12,562 nt of DNA. It comes from DSUN01 sp035527715 (GTDB taxonomy: Bacteria; Planctomycetota; PUPC01; DSUN01). The notes beneath the pieces were generated by a model, which saw nothing but the letters and a program-made list of their open reading frames with translations, ran no database searches and was not told where the DNA came from. The position numbers and the translations under genes are program-made. Location of the stretch: positions 1 through 12,562 of the forward strand of contig DATKZY010000132.1 in NCBI GenBank assembly GCA_035527715.1, in the 5' to 3' direction. Shown in pieces: positions 5,983-12,426 of this stretch (the first letter of the stretch is position 1; the number at the start of each line of letters is the position of its first letter).

Positions 5983-7638
5983 ATGATCCGCGGACGACTG
6001 TGGATTGGCTTGAGCGTTGTGGCCGCCGCCCTTGCGGCGAGGGGCGCGCCGCAGATACAGCTTGACTCGGGGCTGATCGCGGGCGCGAGCCTGGGCGAGA
6101 AGGGCGACGTGCACGCCTACAAGGGCATCCCCTTCGCCGCGCCGCCCGTGGGCGACCTGCGCTGGCGGCCGCCGCAGGCCCCCAAGCCCTGGGAGGGCGT
6201 GCGCGCCTGCACCGCGTTCGGCCCCTGGTGCCCTCAGCCCCAGCCCCTGATGGGCCGCGAGCTGGGCACGCTGAGCGAGGATTGCCTCTACCTGAACGTG
6301 TGGACGCCGGCCCACAAGCCGACGGACAGGTTGCCCGTGATGGTGTGGATTCACGGCGGCGGGCACACGACCGGCTCGGGGGCGAGCACCTACTACGACG
6401 GCGAGCGGCTGGCGCGCGAGGGGGTGGTGCTGGTGACCATCAACTACCGCCTCGGGCCGTTCGGCTACCTCGCCCATCCGCTCCTGTCGCAGGAGTCCGA
6501 GCACAAGGCCTCGGGCAACTACGGCCTCCTCGACCAGATCGCCGCGCTCCAGTGGGTGCAGCGGAACGTCGCGGCCTTCGGCGGCGACCCCGGCTGCGCG
6601 ACCATCTTCGGGGAGTCGGCGGGCTCGGCCAGCGTGTGCCGCCTCATGGTTTCGCCGCTGGCCAAGGGGCTGTTCCATCGGGCCATCGCCCAGAGCGGCG
6701 GCGCCCACGGCAACAACCGCCACCTCCGCGAGGAGTGGAACCGCCTGCCCCCGATGGAGAAGATCGGCGAGCAGCTCGCCGAACAGCTCGGCTGCGCCAG
6801 GGCGGCCGACCCGCTCGCCACGCTCCGCGCCAAGACCTGGCAAGAGGTCCTCGCCGCCGCGGCGCCCGCCCAGGGGCTCTTCGGCAAGGGCATCAAGTTC
6901 GGCCCCGTAGTGGACGGCTGGGCGCTGCCCGACGACCCGACGGTTCTCTTCGCGGCCGGCAAGCAGCACGACGTGCCGTTCCTCGTCGGCTCGAACGCCG
7001 ACGAGGGGAGCGTGTTCGTGCAGCAGGCGCCCATCCGCCGCGTGCAGGGCTACAAGTGGCTCCTGGGGCGGCGGTTCGGGAAGCATGCGGACCGCGTGTT
7101 CGCGCTCTTCCCCGCCGAGGAGGATGCAGAGGTCCAGGCCGCCTTCAGCCGCCTGGTCGGCGTGTCGGCCTTCGTCGCGCCGGCGCGCTTCCTCGTGCGC
7201 TCGATGGCGAAGTGCAAGTCGCCCGCCTACCTCTACCACTTCACCCGCGTGCCGCCGAGCGAGCGGCTGAGGAAGCTCGGCGCCTTCCACGCCCTCGAGA
7301 TCGGCTACGTCTTCGGCACCATCGAGGGGCGGCCGGGCTTCGACGATACCGACCGCAGGCTCTCCGAGACGATGCGCAAGTGCTGGACCCGCTTCGCCAG
7401 GAGCGGCGATCCCAACGGCGAGGGCCTGCCCCGCTGGCCCGCCTACGCCCGCGAGGCCGACCAGTGCCTGGAGTTCGGCGACGAAGTGAAGGTCCGGGTT
7501 GGCCTTCACAAGCAGGCCTGCGACCTCTTCGACGCCATTCAGGCCGAAGCGGGGCCGAAGCGGGGCCGAAGCGGGAAGCCGCCGACTTCTGACCGGTCGC
7601 CAAGACTTCCGCCCGGGCAGAGTACTTCAGGACGCTGA
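5983..7638 (+). CDS. Secreted type-B carboxylesterase
   Basis: This is a 551-aa serine esterase of the carboxylesterase type-B (PnbA / cholinesterase-like) family, exported by an N-terminal signal peptide (MIRGRLWIGLSVVAAALAAR). The family signatures are all present: AYKGIPFAAPPVGDLRW (45-61), SEDCLYLNVWTP (98-109), oxyanion-hole VWIHGGG (121-127), nucleophile GESAG (Ser212), acid in SNADEGSVF (Glu341) and histidine in GAFHALEIGYVF (His436). The triad is therefore intact. ATG 5983 has GGAG 9 nt upstream; a GTG at 5941 is in frame but lacks the signal-peptide position. The last 24 residues follow a triplicated 11-bp unit and end inside a hairpin. They look like a frame-shifted extension of an original ending five residues past the repeat. 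It probably hydrolyses carboxylic esters in the periplasm or outside the cell; the substrate is unknown. Confidence 0.93.
   Translation: MIRGRLWIGLSVVAAALAARGAPQIQLDSGLIAGASLGEKGDVHAYKGIPFAAPPVGDLRWRPPQAPKPWEGVRACTAFGPWCPQPQPLMGRELGTLSEDCLYLNVWTPAHKPTDRLPVMVWIHGGGHTTGSGASTYYDGERLAREGVVLVTINYRLGPFGYLAHPLLSQESEHKASGNYGLLDQIAALQWVQRNVAAFGGDPGCATIFGESAGSASVCRLMVSPLAKGLFHRAIAQSGGAHGNNRHLREEWNRLPPMEKIGEQLAEQLGCARAADPLATLRAKTWQEVLAAAAPAQGLFGKGIKFGPVVDGWALPDDPTVLFAAGKQHDVPFLVGSNADEGSVFVQQAPIRRVQGYKWLLGRRFGKHADRVFALFPAEEDAEVQAAFSRLVGVSAFVAPARFLVRSMAKCKSPAYLYHFTRVPPSERLRKLGAFHALEIGYVFGTIEGRPGFDDTDRRLSETMRKCWTRFARSGDPNGEGLPRWPAYAREADQCLEFGDEVKVRVGLHKQACDLFDAIQAEAGPKRGRSGKPPTSDRSPRLPPGQSTSGR
7542..7574 (+). 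repeat. Triplicated 11-bp unit near the carboxylesterase 3' end
   Basis: GGCCGAAGCGG is repeated three times without a mismatch (7542-7552, 7553-7563, 7564-7574), followed by GAAGCC. Since 11 is not a multiple of 3, gain or loss of one copy changes the reading frame. With two copies the protein would end ...PKREAADF at the TGA now at 7590-7592. Confidence 0.9.
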
Positions 7639-7641
7639 AGT
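7624..7641. terminator. Hairpin between converging esterase and AsmA-fragment
   Basis: ACTTCAG (7624-7630), loop GACG, CTGAAGT (7635-7641) form a perfect 7-bp stem that can be lengthened by two G-U pairs. It is placed to act as a terminator for the plus-strand carboxylesterase, whose current TGA is inside the right arm. A pyrimidine-rich GTTCCTCTACTCC follows, but no true T-tract. Confidence 0.45.
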
Positions 7642-7647
7642 GTTCCT

Positions 7648-7759
7648 CTACTCCTTGTCCCTCGCTTCTGGCTTCTCGAGGATGTCGCCGAATGTCTTGA
7701 AGAGGGGCTTGCGGAGGCGGTCGCCGGTGGAGGCGGCGCAGCGGAGGGAACCGACAGCG
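7648..7759 (-). pseudogene. Remnant of an AsmA-like gene 3' end (paralogous to the gene at 9148)
   Basis: The minus strand here encodes VGSLRCAASTGDRLRKPLFK followed by TFGDILEKPEARDKE and a TAG stop (7648-7650). By hand, 22 of 29 residues match the last residues of the AsmA-like protein (VGFLRGVASTGGRLGKSLFK, TFGDILDKP). At DNA level, 7670-7759 matches 9152-9241 at about 76 of 90 positions with no gap. Homology stops abruptly upstream of VGS, and there is no start codon with a Shine-Dalgarno. About half of the differences change the amino acid, which fits relaxed constraint. It is best read as the 3' scar of a duplicated or recombined AsmA gene. Confidence 0.7.
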
Positions 7760-7830
7760 CGTGACGGTCCCAAAGCCAGATGGGCGAAGCACTTCGGCGG
7801 GGGGTTCTGCTGGGCTGTGCCGGCCGCGCT

Positions 7831-8784
7831 CTACCGCGCCCTCGCCCGTCTCCTCCGTGCTCGGAGGCCGATCAGGCCTGAGGCGAGGAGCAGCATGGTC
7901 GCGGGCTCGGGAATAGTGGGCAAGGGCGGGCCGCCGACGCCCCCTGCGTCATAGAGCACGACACGGCCAAGGTCATCAAACATGAGGCCGCGGCTGAAGC
8001 CGGGGCCGCCGTTGCCGGGCTCGTCTTCGGGGCAGACGTTGCTGATGTCGTTGTCATCCAACGTGACTGCACCTGTGAGCGCCAGAACTCTGCCGTTCGG
8101 ATCGTCTGCGCCGGTATTCAGAGTGATGCTCTCCAGCGCTAGAATATTCCCCTCGAAGTCCGTGTACGTGCCAAGAGTCGCGGAGCTGCCGACCTGCCAG
8201 AACAATCCGTAGTCCTGACCGCCATTTGGACCGAGATTGACAAACTGGACATCCGAGTAGCTGGCGGTCGTCAGCGTGCTCCCGATCTGGAAAACCCAGT
8301 ACGCGCTGTCGCTGCCCTGCCCGTCGAGAGTGAGTGTTCCCGTCAATTGAGCCGACGAGGAGAAAAAATAGACGCCCGACTGGAGCGAGAGGCCCCCCAG
8401 GTTATTGCCAGTCAGGATGCCGCTATTCACGTTGCCGTGGGGTGCGAGGCCCTTGAGAGCATTGTACGCCGTGATGGCATCAAGGCGAGCCTGCTGCGGA
8501 ATCGCACCACCTGCGTAGATCGTTCCATTCACGATGCCCGTGTTCGGCTCAGCCGGCTGAAAGCCCGTAATCGCGGTACCTGGATAGACACCCAGATGTC
8601 CTGTGATGTCGGTCCCCAGGGCTGGAACATTGGTCACCGTCGAGGCGCCCAGGACCGCGAAGTTATCCGCCGTCCCCAGGATGGGCGCGGCCAATGCGAG
8701 GGAGGGGCCGCAGAGCAGCGCGGCGAGCGGGAGAATGACGGCGAGGCGAGCCGCAAATCGGAAGATAGCACTGCCGCGAACCAT
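7831..8784 (-). CDS. Ice-binding-like (DUF3494) protein with PEP-CTERM sorting tail
   Basis: This is a 317-aa exported protein. A signal peptide covers residues 1-33 (MVRGSAIFRF, then a hydrophobic core to LALAAP). The DUF3494 / ice-binding-like beta-solenoid spans about residues 35-250. Its hallmark strings are NFAVLGASTVTN, GHLGVYPGTAITGF, LSLQSGVYFFSSSAQLTG, VFQIGSTLTTAS, FWQVGSSATLGTYTDF and GNILALESITLNTGA. The C-terminus is IPEPATMLLLASGLIGLRAR plus a basic end: a complete PEP-CTERM signal (PEP box, membrane helix, Arg cluster). Exosortase would recognise it, remove the tail and release the protein toward the envelope matrix; no exosortase is in the window. The family includes ice-recrystallisation inhibitors, but many members in non-cold organisms are probably adhesins, so ice binding is not established. 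ATG 8784 has AGGGG upstream and the gene has its own promoter. Base use looks less GC-skewed than its neighbours, consistent with transfer. Confidence 0.9.
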   Translation of the reverse strand: MVRGSAIFRFAARLAVILPLAALLCGPSLALAAPILGTADNFAVLGASTVTNVPALGTDITGHLGVYPGTAITGFQPAEPNTGIVNGTIYAGGAIPQQARLDAITAYNALKGLAPHGNVNSGILTGNNLGGLSLQSGVYFFSSSAQLTGTLTLDGQGSDSAYWVFQIGSTLTTASYSDVQFVNLGPNGGQDYGLFWQVGSSATLGTYTDFEGNILALESITLNTGADDPNGRVLALTGAVTLDDNDISNVCPEDEPGNGGPGFSRGLMFDDLGRVVLYDAGGVGGPPLPTIPEPATMLLLASGLIGLRARRRRARAR

Positions 8785-8872
8785 CGGGTTACCCCTAGCC
8801 AGACAAGCTGATGATCTTACAGAGTCGCTCTGCCCATGCATCCGTGCAGGGACAGACTCCTAGCCGAAACGT

Positions 8873-8901
8873 ATTGTACGAATGGTCTGTGCGCGTGTCA
8901 A
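8873..8901 (-). promoter_or_regulatory. Strong sigma70-type promoter of the ice-binding-like gene
   Basis: The minus strand reads TTGACA (8901-8896), a 17-nt spacer and TACAAT (8878-8873): 6/6 and 5/6 matches. Transcription should begin near 8866, giving a leader of about 80 nt that contains a small hairpin, CAGAG-TCG-CTCTG (8820-8832). This is the best promoter in the window. Confidence 0.8.
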
Positions 8902-8906
8902 GCGGC

Positions 8907-8928
8907 TTGCACAGAAAATTTGCACAGA
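8907..8928. promoter_or_regulatory. Direct repeat just upstream of the ice-binding-gene -35
   Basis: TTGCACAGA occurs at 8907-8915 and 8920-8928, with starts 13 bp apart. It begins 6 bp beyond the -35 hexamer, on the upstream side. The position suits an activator or repressor site, but the repeats could be chance. Confidence 0.3.
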
Positions 8929-9147
8929 GACGATCCGTCTCGCCGGCTCGGGTCGCCAGTCTCACGCAAGACATTGCGACTAGAGGACTTACGTTGCTGG
9001 AGTTCGGGGCAGCGATGGACGCGACCGCGAGCAATCTTGATGAGAGTTTTCACGGTCGGAGAGGGAACACGGTGCCGAGGGCGGAGCGGATCAGCGCGCG
9101 CGCCCCAGCGCGCCCTTGAGGGTGCCGCCGATGCCTCGCGGGACGGC
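8929..9147. other. Gene-free region between AsmA-like stop and ice-binding promoter
   Basis: About 220 bp with no supported gene; the overlapping reading frames have no Shine-Dalgarno and run into the promoter. Near 9098-9117 is an alternating GCGCGCGCGCCCCAGCGCGC stretch that can form a hairpin. It sits about 30 bp after the AsmA-like stop and may end that transcript. Confidence 0.5.
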
Positions 9148-10761
9148 CTACGGCTTGTCGAGGATGTCGCCGAACGTCTTGAAGAGGGATTTGCCGAGGC
9201 GCCCGCCGGTCGAGGCGACGCCGCGGAGGAAACCCACCGTGCCCTCCGCGACGTCGTTGAGGGGCTGCTTGCTCATCAGGCTCGCGGGCGGAGCGTCCCA
9301 GTCGCCCCGGACGTGGACGCGGGTCAGCTTGTCCTTCAGCCGCACGACCAGACTCACCAGCGGGATCGAGCCGAGGAAGTCCTGAATCTGCTTGATGGGC
9401 GCCGCAATCAAGTACAAGTCGAGGTGACGCGTCCCAAGGTCCACTTGCCCGCCGGGCTCGACGTCAATGGCTGCGACCGCATTGGCCAGGCGCGCCTGGC
9501 TCACCGTGGCGACGAGACCCTTCATCGTGAACGTGGCCTCCACGTCGGTGGCCTGGAGCGCATCGAACTGGGTCAGGCGCATCAGCCGGAACAGTGCGGT
9601 CAGCAGCGGCACATTGGCCAAGTCTGCGTTATTGAGGTACACGTAGCCCTTCTGCGCCGGCCCGCCGGGAGTTCGTGTGTAGCCGTCGAAGGCGTAGGCG
9701 AACTCAAGCGTTCCCTTGCGGGTTTCTTGGACGCCGCTCAGGACCTTCGGCAATTCGTCGAAGCTGACCTTCTCCGCTTCGACTCGGCCACGGTACCGGA
9801 GGGTCCCGTCGGCCAGGACATTCACGGTCGCCGCGGCCTTCACCTGGCCGCTGCAGGACTGCGCGGACAGCTCCGCGACGGCGCCGGCCGGCGCCCGGCC
9901 GTCGAAGCGGACTTCTCCGCTCAATCCCCCGAAGAGCAGTCCATGTGGGGACGAGATGCTCCAGTCGGCCAGAGCGATGGTGCCGGAAGGCGTCAGGGCC
10001 GAGGGCGCGGCGAGCCCCCCGCGCAGGCCCATCTTCGCATCAATCTTCCCCTCCATTCTGCTGAAGAATGGCACATTCAGCGCGGCGAGGATGGCCGCCG
10101 CCTCTTCCCGAGTGACCGCGTGTTTCATTGTAAGGGCCAGGTCGGCCTCCAACGACTGGCCGTCCACGGTTCCGCTCAGGGCAAGTTCTTCCCCAGGCTC
10201 TTTGAAGGTCCGTGTCAGCTCGATGAGAAGGTTCTGCCCCTCACGGCGAAGGGTGAGTTGGACGTCGCCCCAGGCGGTTTGAGAGCTTTTCTCCGCTACG
10301 ATGCCGACGGACATGTTCCTGATGGTGATGGTGGGGAGATCAAACTCCTCGTCCTTCTCCTCGTCCTTGCGGTCGCGGGGTGGCGGGGGTTTGAGCGGGA
10401 GCTGAAGCTCGCCCCCCGCGAAGAACCCCCGCAAGTCGAGATTCTCGACCTCTACCTCGGAAAGCACGGGATGCAGCCCCGGCCAGTTGCGGAGCGCCAG
10501 CTTCACGGACCCCGCGCGGAGCCACACTCGGCCCTCGGCATCGCGCAGCTCGACACCTCGGAGATACGTGGGGCCGGTCCAGTTGAAGTTGATGCCGGCG
10601 ATGGTCAGGTCGCCGTCCCACTGCTCGCGCACAGCGACCGACGCCTGGTGTCGCAGCACGGAGGGGACGATCCAATACTTGCCGACCAGGAGAGCGGCAG
10701 GGATAGACAGGAGGAGCACCCCTCCCGCGATCACCAGTCGTTTTCGCCACTTTCGGTTCAT
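9148..10761 (-). CDS. AsmA-like inner-membrane-anchored protein
   Basis: This is a 537-aa protein with a basic N-terminus and one membrane anchor (MNRKWRKRLV, then hydrophobic to about residue 28). A long repetitive beta-rich periplasmic part follows. The alternating pattern (ITIRNMSVGIV, GTIALADWSIS, GEVRFDGRAP, VNVLADGTLRYRGRVEAE) and the late segment in which conserved hydrophobics precede GGQVDLGTRHLDLYLIAAPI are typical of AsmA / AsmA-like C-terminal regions. In Escherichia coli, relatives (TamB, YhdP, YdbH) carry lipids between membranes, so an envelope lipid or outer-membrane role is inferred here. Residues 124-141 are a charged linker (PPPPRDRKDEEKDEEFD). ATG 10761 is chosen over the in-frame GTG 10773, which lacks a ribosome site; the site for 10761 is itself weak. 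The last 30 codons are repeated as a fragment at 7648-7759. It lies 72 bp after the small DUF1328 gene and may share its transcript. Confidence 0.7.
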   Translation of the reverse strand: MNRKWRKRLVIAGGVLLLSIPAALLVGKYWIVPSVLRHQASVAVREQWDGDLTIAGINFNWTGPTYLRGVELRDAEGRVWLRAGSVKLALRNWPGLHPVLSEVEVENLDLRGFFAGGELQLPLKPPPPRDRKDEEKDEEFDLPTITIRNMSVGIVAEKSSQTAWGDVQLTLRREGQNLLIELTRTFKEPGEELALSGTVDGQSLEADLALTMKHAVTREEAAAILAALNVPFFSRMEGKIDAKMGLRGGLAAPSALTPSGTIALADWSISSPHGLLFGGLSGEVRFDGRAPAGAVAELSAQSCSGQVKAAATVNVLADGTLRYRGRVEAEKVSFDELPKVLSGVQETRKGTLEFAYAFDGYTRTPGGPAQKGYVYLNNADLANVPLLTALFRLMRLTQFDALQATDVEATFTMKGLVATVSQARLANAVAAIDVEPGGQVDLGTRHLDLYLIAAPIKQIQDFLGSIPLVSLVVRLKDKLTRVHVRGDWDAPPASLMSKQPLNDVAEGTVGFLRGVASTGGRLGKSLFKTFGDILDKP

Positions 10762-10833
10762 CGGCGAACCCACAGAGTTCGGATGAGTGCCATGCGGCCT
10801 CGTTCCGTCCAGTGTGCGGCAGCGAGCGACTGC

Positions 10834-11001
10834 TCACACGCGTGGGCGCCTGCGCCCGGTGACGAGCGACACCACGAAGAGGATGAGGAACACGACGAAC
10901 AGGACCTTCGCGATCCACGTCGCCGTGCCTTCCAACTGCCAGAACCCGAAGAAGCCGGCGATCAGGGCGATCACCAGGAAAACCACCGTCCAGCGTAGCA
11001 T
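10834..11001 (-). CDS. UPF0391 / DUF1328 small membrane protein (YtjA-like)
   Basis: This is a 55-aa protein of two membrane segments. It begins MLRWTVVFLVIALIAGFFGF and contains GTATWIAKVLFVVFLILFVV before a basic end, GRRRPRV. The MLRW start, the IALIAGFFGF core and the IAKVLF..FLILFVVSL block are the family pattern (YtjA in Escherichia coli). ATG 11001 has AGGAG 8 nt upstream. Members are small inner-membrane proteins often found in stress or stationary-phase neighbourhoods; their biochemical role is unknown. Here it heads toward the AsmA-like gene, and its presence among other tiny envelope genes supports an envelope-stress setting. Confidence 0.88.
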   Translation of the reverse strand: MLRWTVVFLVIALIAGFFGFWQLEGTATWIAKVLFVVFLILFVVSLVTGRRRPRV

Positions 11002-11051
11002 GTGAGTCACTCCTGTTCAACACACGAACCCTGTAGGTGTCACAGACGGCT

Positions 11052-11069
11052 CCCACCGAAGACGGCGGG
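11052..11069 (-). terminator. Hairpin after the 67-aa membrane protein gene
   Basis: The minus-strand RNA reads CCCGCCG-UCUU-CGGUGGG, a 7-bp stem including one G-U pair, beginning 23 nt after the stop at 11093. No U-tract follows, so termination is only possible, not certain. It may separate this gene from the DUF1328 gene. Confidence 0.35.
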
Positions 11070-11092
11070 CATCACGGCCCTCTGCTCACCGC

Positions 11093-11296
11093 TCACTTCT
11101 GCGGTCCTTCCGGGGCTGTGTCACCCTCCTTCTTTGCGCCCCCGACGACGCTGTCGCCTACCTCCCTGACCTTTTCGATTGCCGTGTGCGCGTCTTCTCT
11201 CATCCTGTCACGGTCCGCACGGAACCAGCCGCGATAGAGTCCGAAGCCGAGCACCAGACCGGCAACCACGAGGAGAGCCAGGAGCAGTCTTCTCAT
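11093..11296 (-). CDS. Small single-pass membrane protein with amphipathic tail, unknown function
   Basis: This 67-aa protein starts MRRLLLALLVVAGLVLGFGL, one membrane helix or uncleaved signal, followed by YRGWFRADRDRMREDA and a charged helical stretch (HTAIEKVREVGDSVVGGAKK). It ends Pro/Glu/Gln-rich. The organisation (N-terminal anchor plus charged helix) resembles small envelope proteins of the YtxH/ElaB kind but lacks a decisive motif. ATG 11296 has GAGG about 9 nt upstream. The orientation and size match its neighbours. I do not recognise a specific family. Confidence 0.65.
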   Translation of the reverse strand: MRRLLLALLVVAGLVLGFGLYRGWFRADRDRMREDAHTAIEKVREVGDSVVGGAKKEGDTAPEGPQK

Positions 11297-11331
11297 AGAA
11301 GTAGCCTCGCTTTCTGTGGGGGTGGATGAGA

Positions 11332-11353
11332 AGCCGGGCACTTCACCCCGGCT
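11332..11353 (-). terminator. Hairpin between lipoprotein and 67-aa protein genes
   Basis: AGCCGGG (11332-11338) and CCCGGCT (11347-11353) form a perfect 7-bp GC-rich stem with an 8-nt loop. It lies 53 nt after the lipoprotein stop and is followed on the minus strand by TCTCATCC. A second small stem, AGGCAC-CTCA-GTGCCT (11400-11415), overlaps the lipoprotein stop itself. Confidence 0.4.
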
Positions 11354-11406
11354 CGTTCGGCCGCCTCCTGTAAGGGCATACGACCACGAACGTCCGATCA
11401 GGCACC

Positions 11407-11817
11407 TCAGTGCCTATCCTTGTGTTGCTCCACCTCTTTCTGCCGTTGCGGCTCCGATTCGCGCCAGTGCCCCGGTGTGTACCGGTAGCCTTTCTGGTGC
11501 TTCTCGTAGCGGGGTGCGGCCCAGACGGCGTGCGCGCGCGGTGGGGCGGTCCAGCGGCCAGATTCCCAGACGTACCGGCGACCGTTCCAGTTCCAGTAGC
11601 CGTCAATCCAGACCTGCCCCTGGGAGCGAGGCGGCGGCCTGCGTTCGCTGACGAACGGCGGCGGAGCCTCGCGGACGATGACGTACTCCGGCTCCCGCTG
11701 CTCCACGTACACCGGCCCGCGGCCATAGTATTCGCGGAAGAATTCGCGGCAGCCCAGCAGGCCCACCAGGGCCGCAACGCTGGCCGACGCCCACGTCAGT
11801 GTGTGCACAATCTTCAT
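11407..11817 (-). CDS. YXWGXW-repeat lipoprotein
   Basis: This is a 136-aa exported lipoprotein. The N-terminus MKIVHTLTWASASVAALVGL runs into a lipobox LLGC with Cys23 as the lipidation site. The mature part has three WxxGxW-type repeats: WIDGYW (70-75), WESGRW (84-89) and YTPGHW (113-118), the hallmark of YXWGXW (BcpO-related) repeat proteins of Gram-negative bacteria. The region between is Pro/Arg rich, and the C-terminus is polar and charged (QRQKEVEQHKDRH). The family is assumed to sit on a membrane in the periplasm; its function is unsettled. ATG 11817 has GGAG with 8-nt spacing. It follows the 38-aa hydrophobic peptide by 51 bp and may be transcribed with it. Confidence 0.85.
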   Translation of the reverse strand: MKIVHTLTWASASVAALVGLLGCREFFREYYGRGPVYVEQREPEYVIVREAPPPFVSERRPPPRSQGQVWIDGYWNWNGRRYVWESGRWTAPPRAHAVWAAPRYEKHQKGYRYTPGHWRESEPQRQKEVEQHKDRH

Positions 11818-11868
11818 GTTCGGTTCTCCGATGCTCGGCCTCCCGGTTTTGGCTCTCTCTCGCCGAGA

Positions 11869-11985
11869 TCACCGGCGGAGTAAGACCACGGCCACCACGA
11901 CGACGATGATAAGCGTCAACGTCCCGCCGCCAATGTAGTAGACATTGGCGAGAGGCGCGAAGCCACTAGCGAGAGCTGCAAACAT
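11869..11985 (-). CDS. 38-aa hydrophobic single-pass membrane peptide
   Basis: The peptide begins MFAALASGFAPLANVYYIGG and ends GTLTLIIVVVVAVVLLRR with a TGA stop: one membrane helix with a short basic C-terminus. ATG 11985 has AGGGG 7 nt upstream. The size and the hydrophobic-helix-then-RR pattern resemble tiny membrane proteins common in stress-gene clusters of soil bacteria, but no family can be named. Coding is supported by the ribosome site, the clear membrane helix and its place in an ordered run of small genes, not by homology. Confidence 0.6.
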   Translation of the reverse strand: MFAALASGFAPLANVYYIGGGTLTLIIVVVVAVVLLRR

Positions 11986-12024
11986 GGTTGGGCCCCTATC
12001 TGAGATTGGCCAAGGTTCGTCCCT

Positions 12025-12078
12025 GGTGGCCGCGGACGCTCCGCGTCACCGAAGTTGAGAGACAGCCGGCGTGGCCGG
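12025..12078. repeat. Two short hairpins downstream of the DUF883-like gene
   Basis: CGCGGA-CGC-TCCGCG (12031-12045), extended by GGTG/CACC across a small internal loop (12025-12050), and CCGGC-GTG-GCCGG (12066-12078) lie in the 130-bp gap. The gap is between the DUF883-like stop and the 38-aa gene start. Neither has a T-tract. They may weaken read-through or shape the leader of the 38-aa gene. Confidence 0.4.
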
Positions 12079-12115
12079 ACACACTTCAGGTGTTCACTCC
12101 TGCCTGTACCCCAGG

Positions 12116-12334
12116 CTACTCCTCCTCTCTCTCGTCACGACACGAGCCAATCCTCTGCCCGATGCACACGCCAATGAGAAGCCCGATCGCGACCGACACG
12201 CCTGCGATGATTCCCACAGATGTCCCGGGGTGCTCCTTGCCCCATTTCTTGGTGCCTGTGACCACGCGGTCCTTCAGCGCACGGAGTTTCCCCCGCACTC
12301 CCCCGACCTCGGCCTCTGTTGCTGTTCCTGCCAT
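12116..12334 (-). CDS. ElaB/YqjD/DUF883-like tail-anchored protein
   Basis: This is a 72-aa protein with a charged amphipathic N-terminal half (GGVRGKLRALKDRVVTGTKK), the HPGTSVG turn, then a C-terminal membrane helix (GIIAGVSVAIGLLIGVCIGQ) and a short charged end. That order, with a P-G-x-x-x-G entry into a Gly-rich helix, is the layout of ElaB/YgaM/YqjD proteins. Those are inner-membrane proteins that bind ribosomes in stationary-phase Escherichia coli. It is shorter than the typical ~100 aa, so the match is by pattern only. ATG 12334 has a strong AAGGAG with 8-nt spacing. A ribosome-hibernation or membrane-stress role is inference. Confidence 0.7.
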   Translation of the reverse strand: MAGTATEAEVGGVRGKLRALKDRVVTGTKKWGKEHPGTSVGIIAGVSVAIGLLIGVCIGQRIGSCRDEREEE

Positions 12335-12426
12335 CGTCCGATCTCCTTCTTCCGATTGATTCAACTACACCCCCGAAAGCCGCTCTCTGAGGACTCCATT
12401 GGCCCCTCCTTCCCGAAGGGAGCAGA

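Noticed and set aside
5908..7509. 533-codon minus-strand frame opposite the carboxylesterase
   Set aside because: No family signal and no ribosome site; the plus strand carries all type-B carboxylesterase motifs and a promoter.
7542..7574. Possible CRISPR or satellite array
   Set aside because: It is only a head-to-tail 11-bp triplication without spacers, inside a coding sequence.
7831..8784. Calling the DUF3494 protein an antifreeze protein
   Set aside because: The fold family is clear, but ice binding depends on surface details and many homologues come from warm habitats; the call is kept as ice-binding-like.
8795..9119. Short open frames on both strands in the gap between the ice-binding and AsmA-like genes
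   Set aside because: They overlap the near-consensus promoter, lack ribosome sites and show no membrane, signal or domain pattern.
8836..10998. 720-codon plus-strand frame across the AsmA-like gene
   Set aside because: It begins within the ice-binding gene's leader and promoter and mirrors the AsmA-like and DUF1328 genes. Low-complexity charged composition marks it as a shadow.
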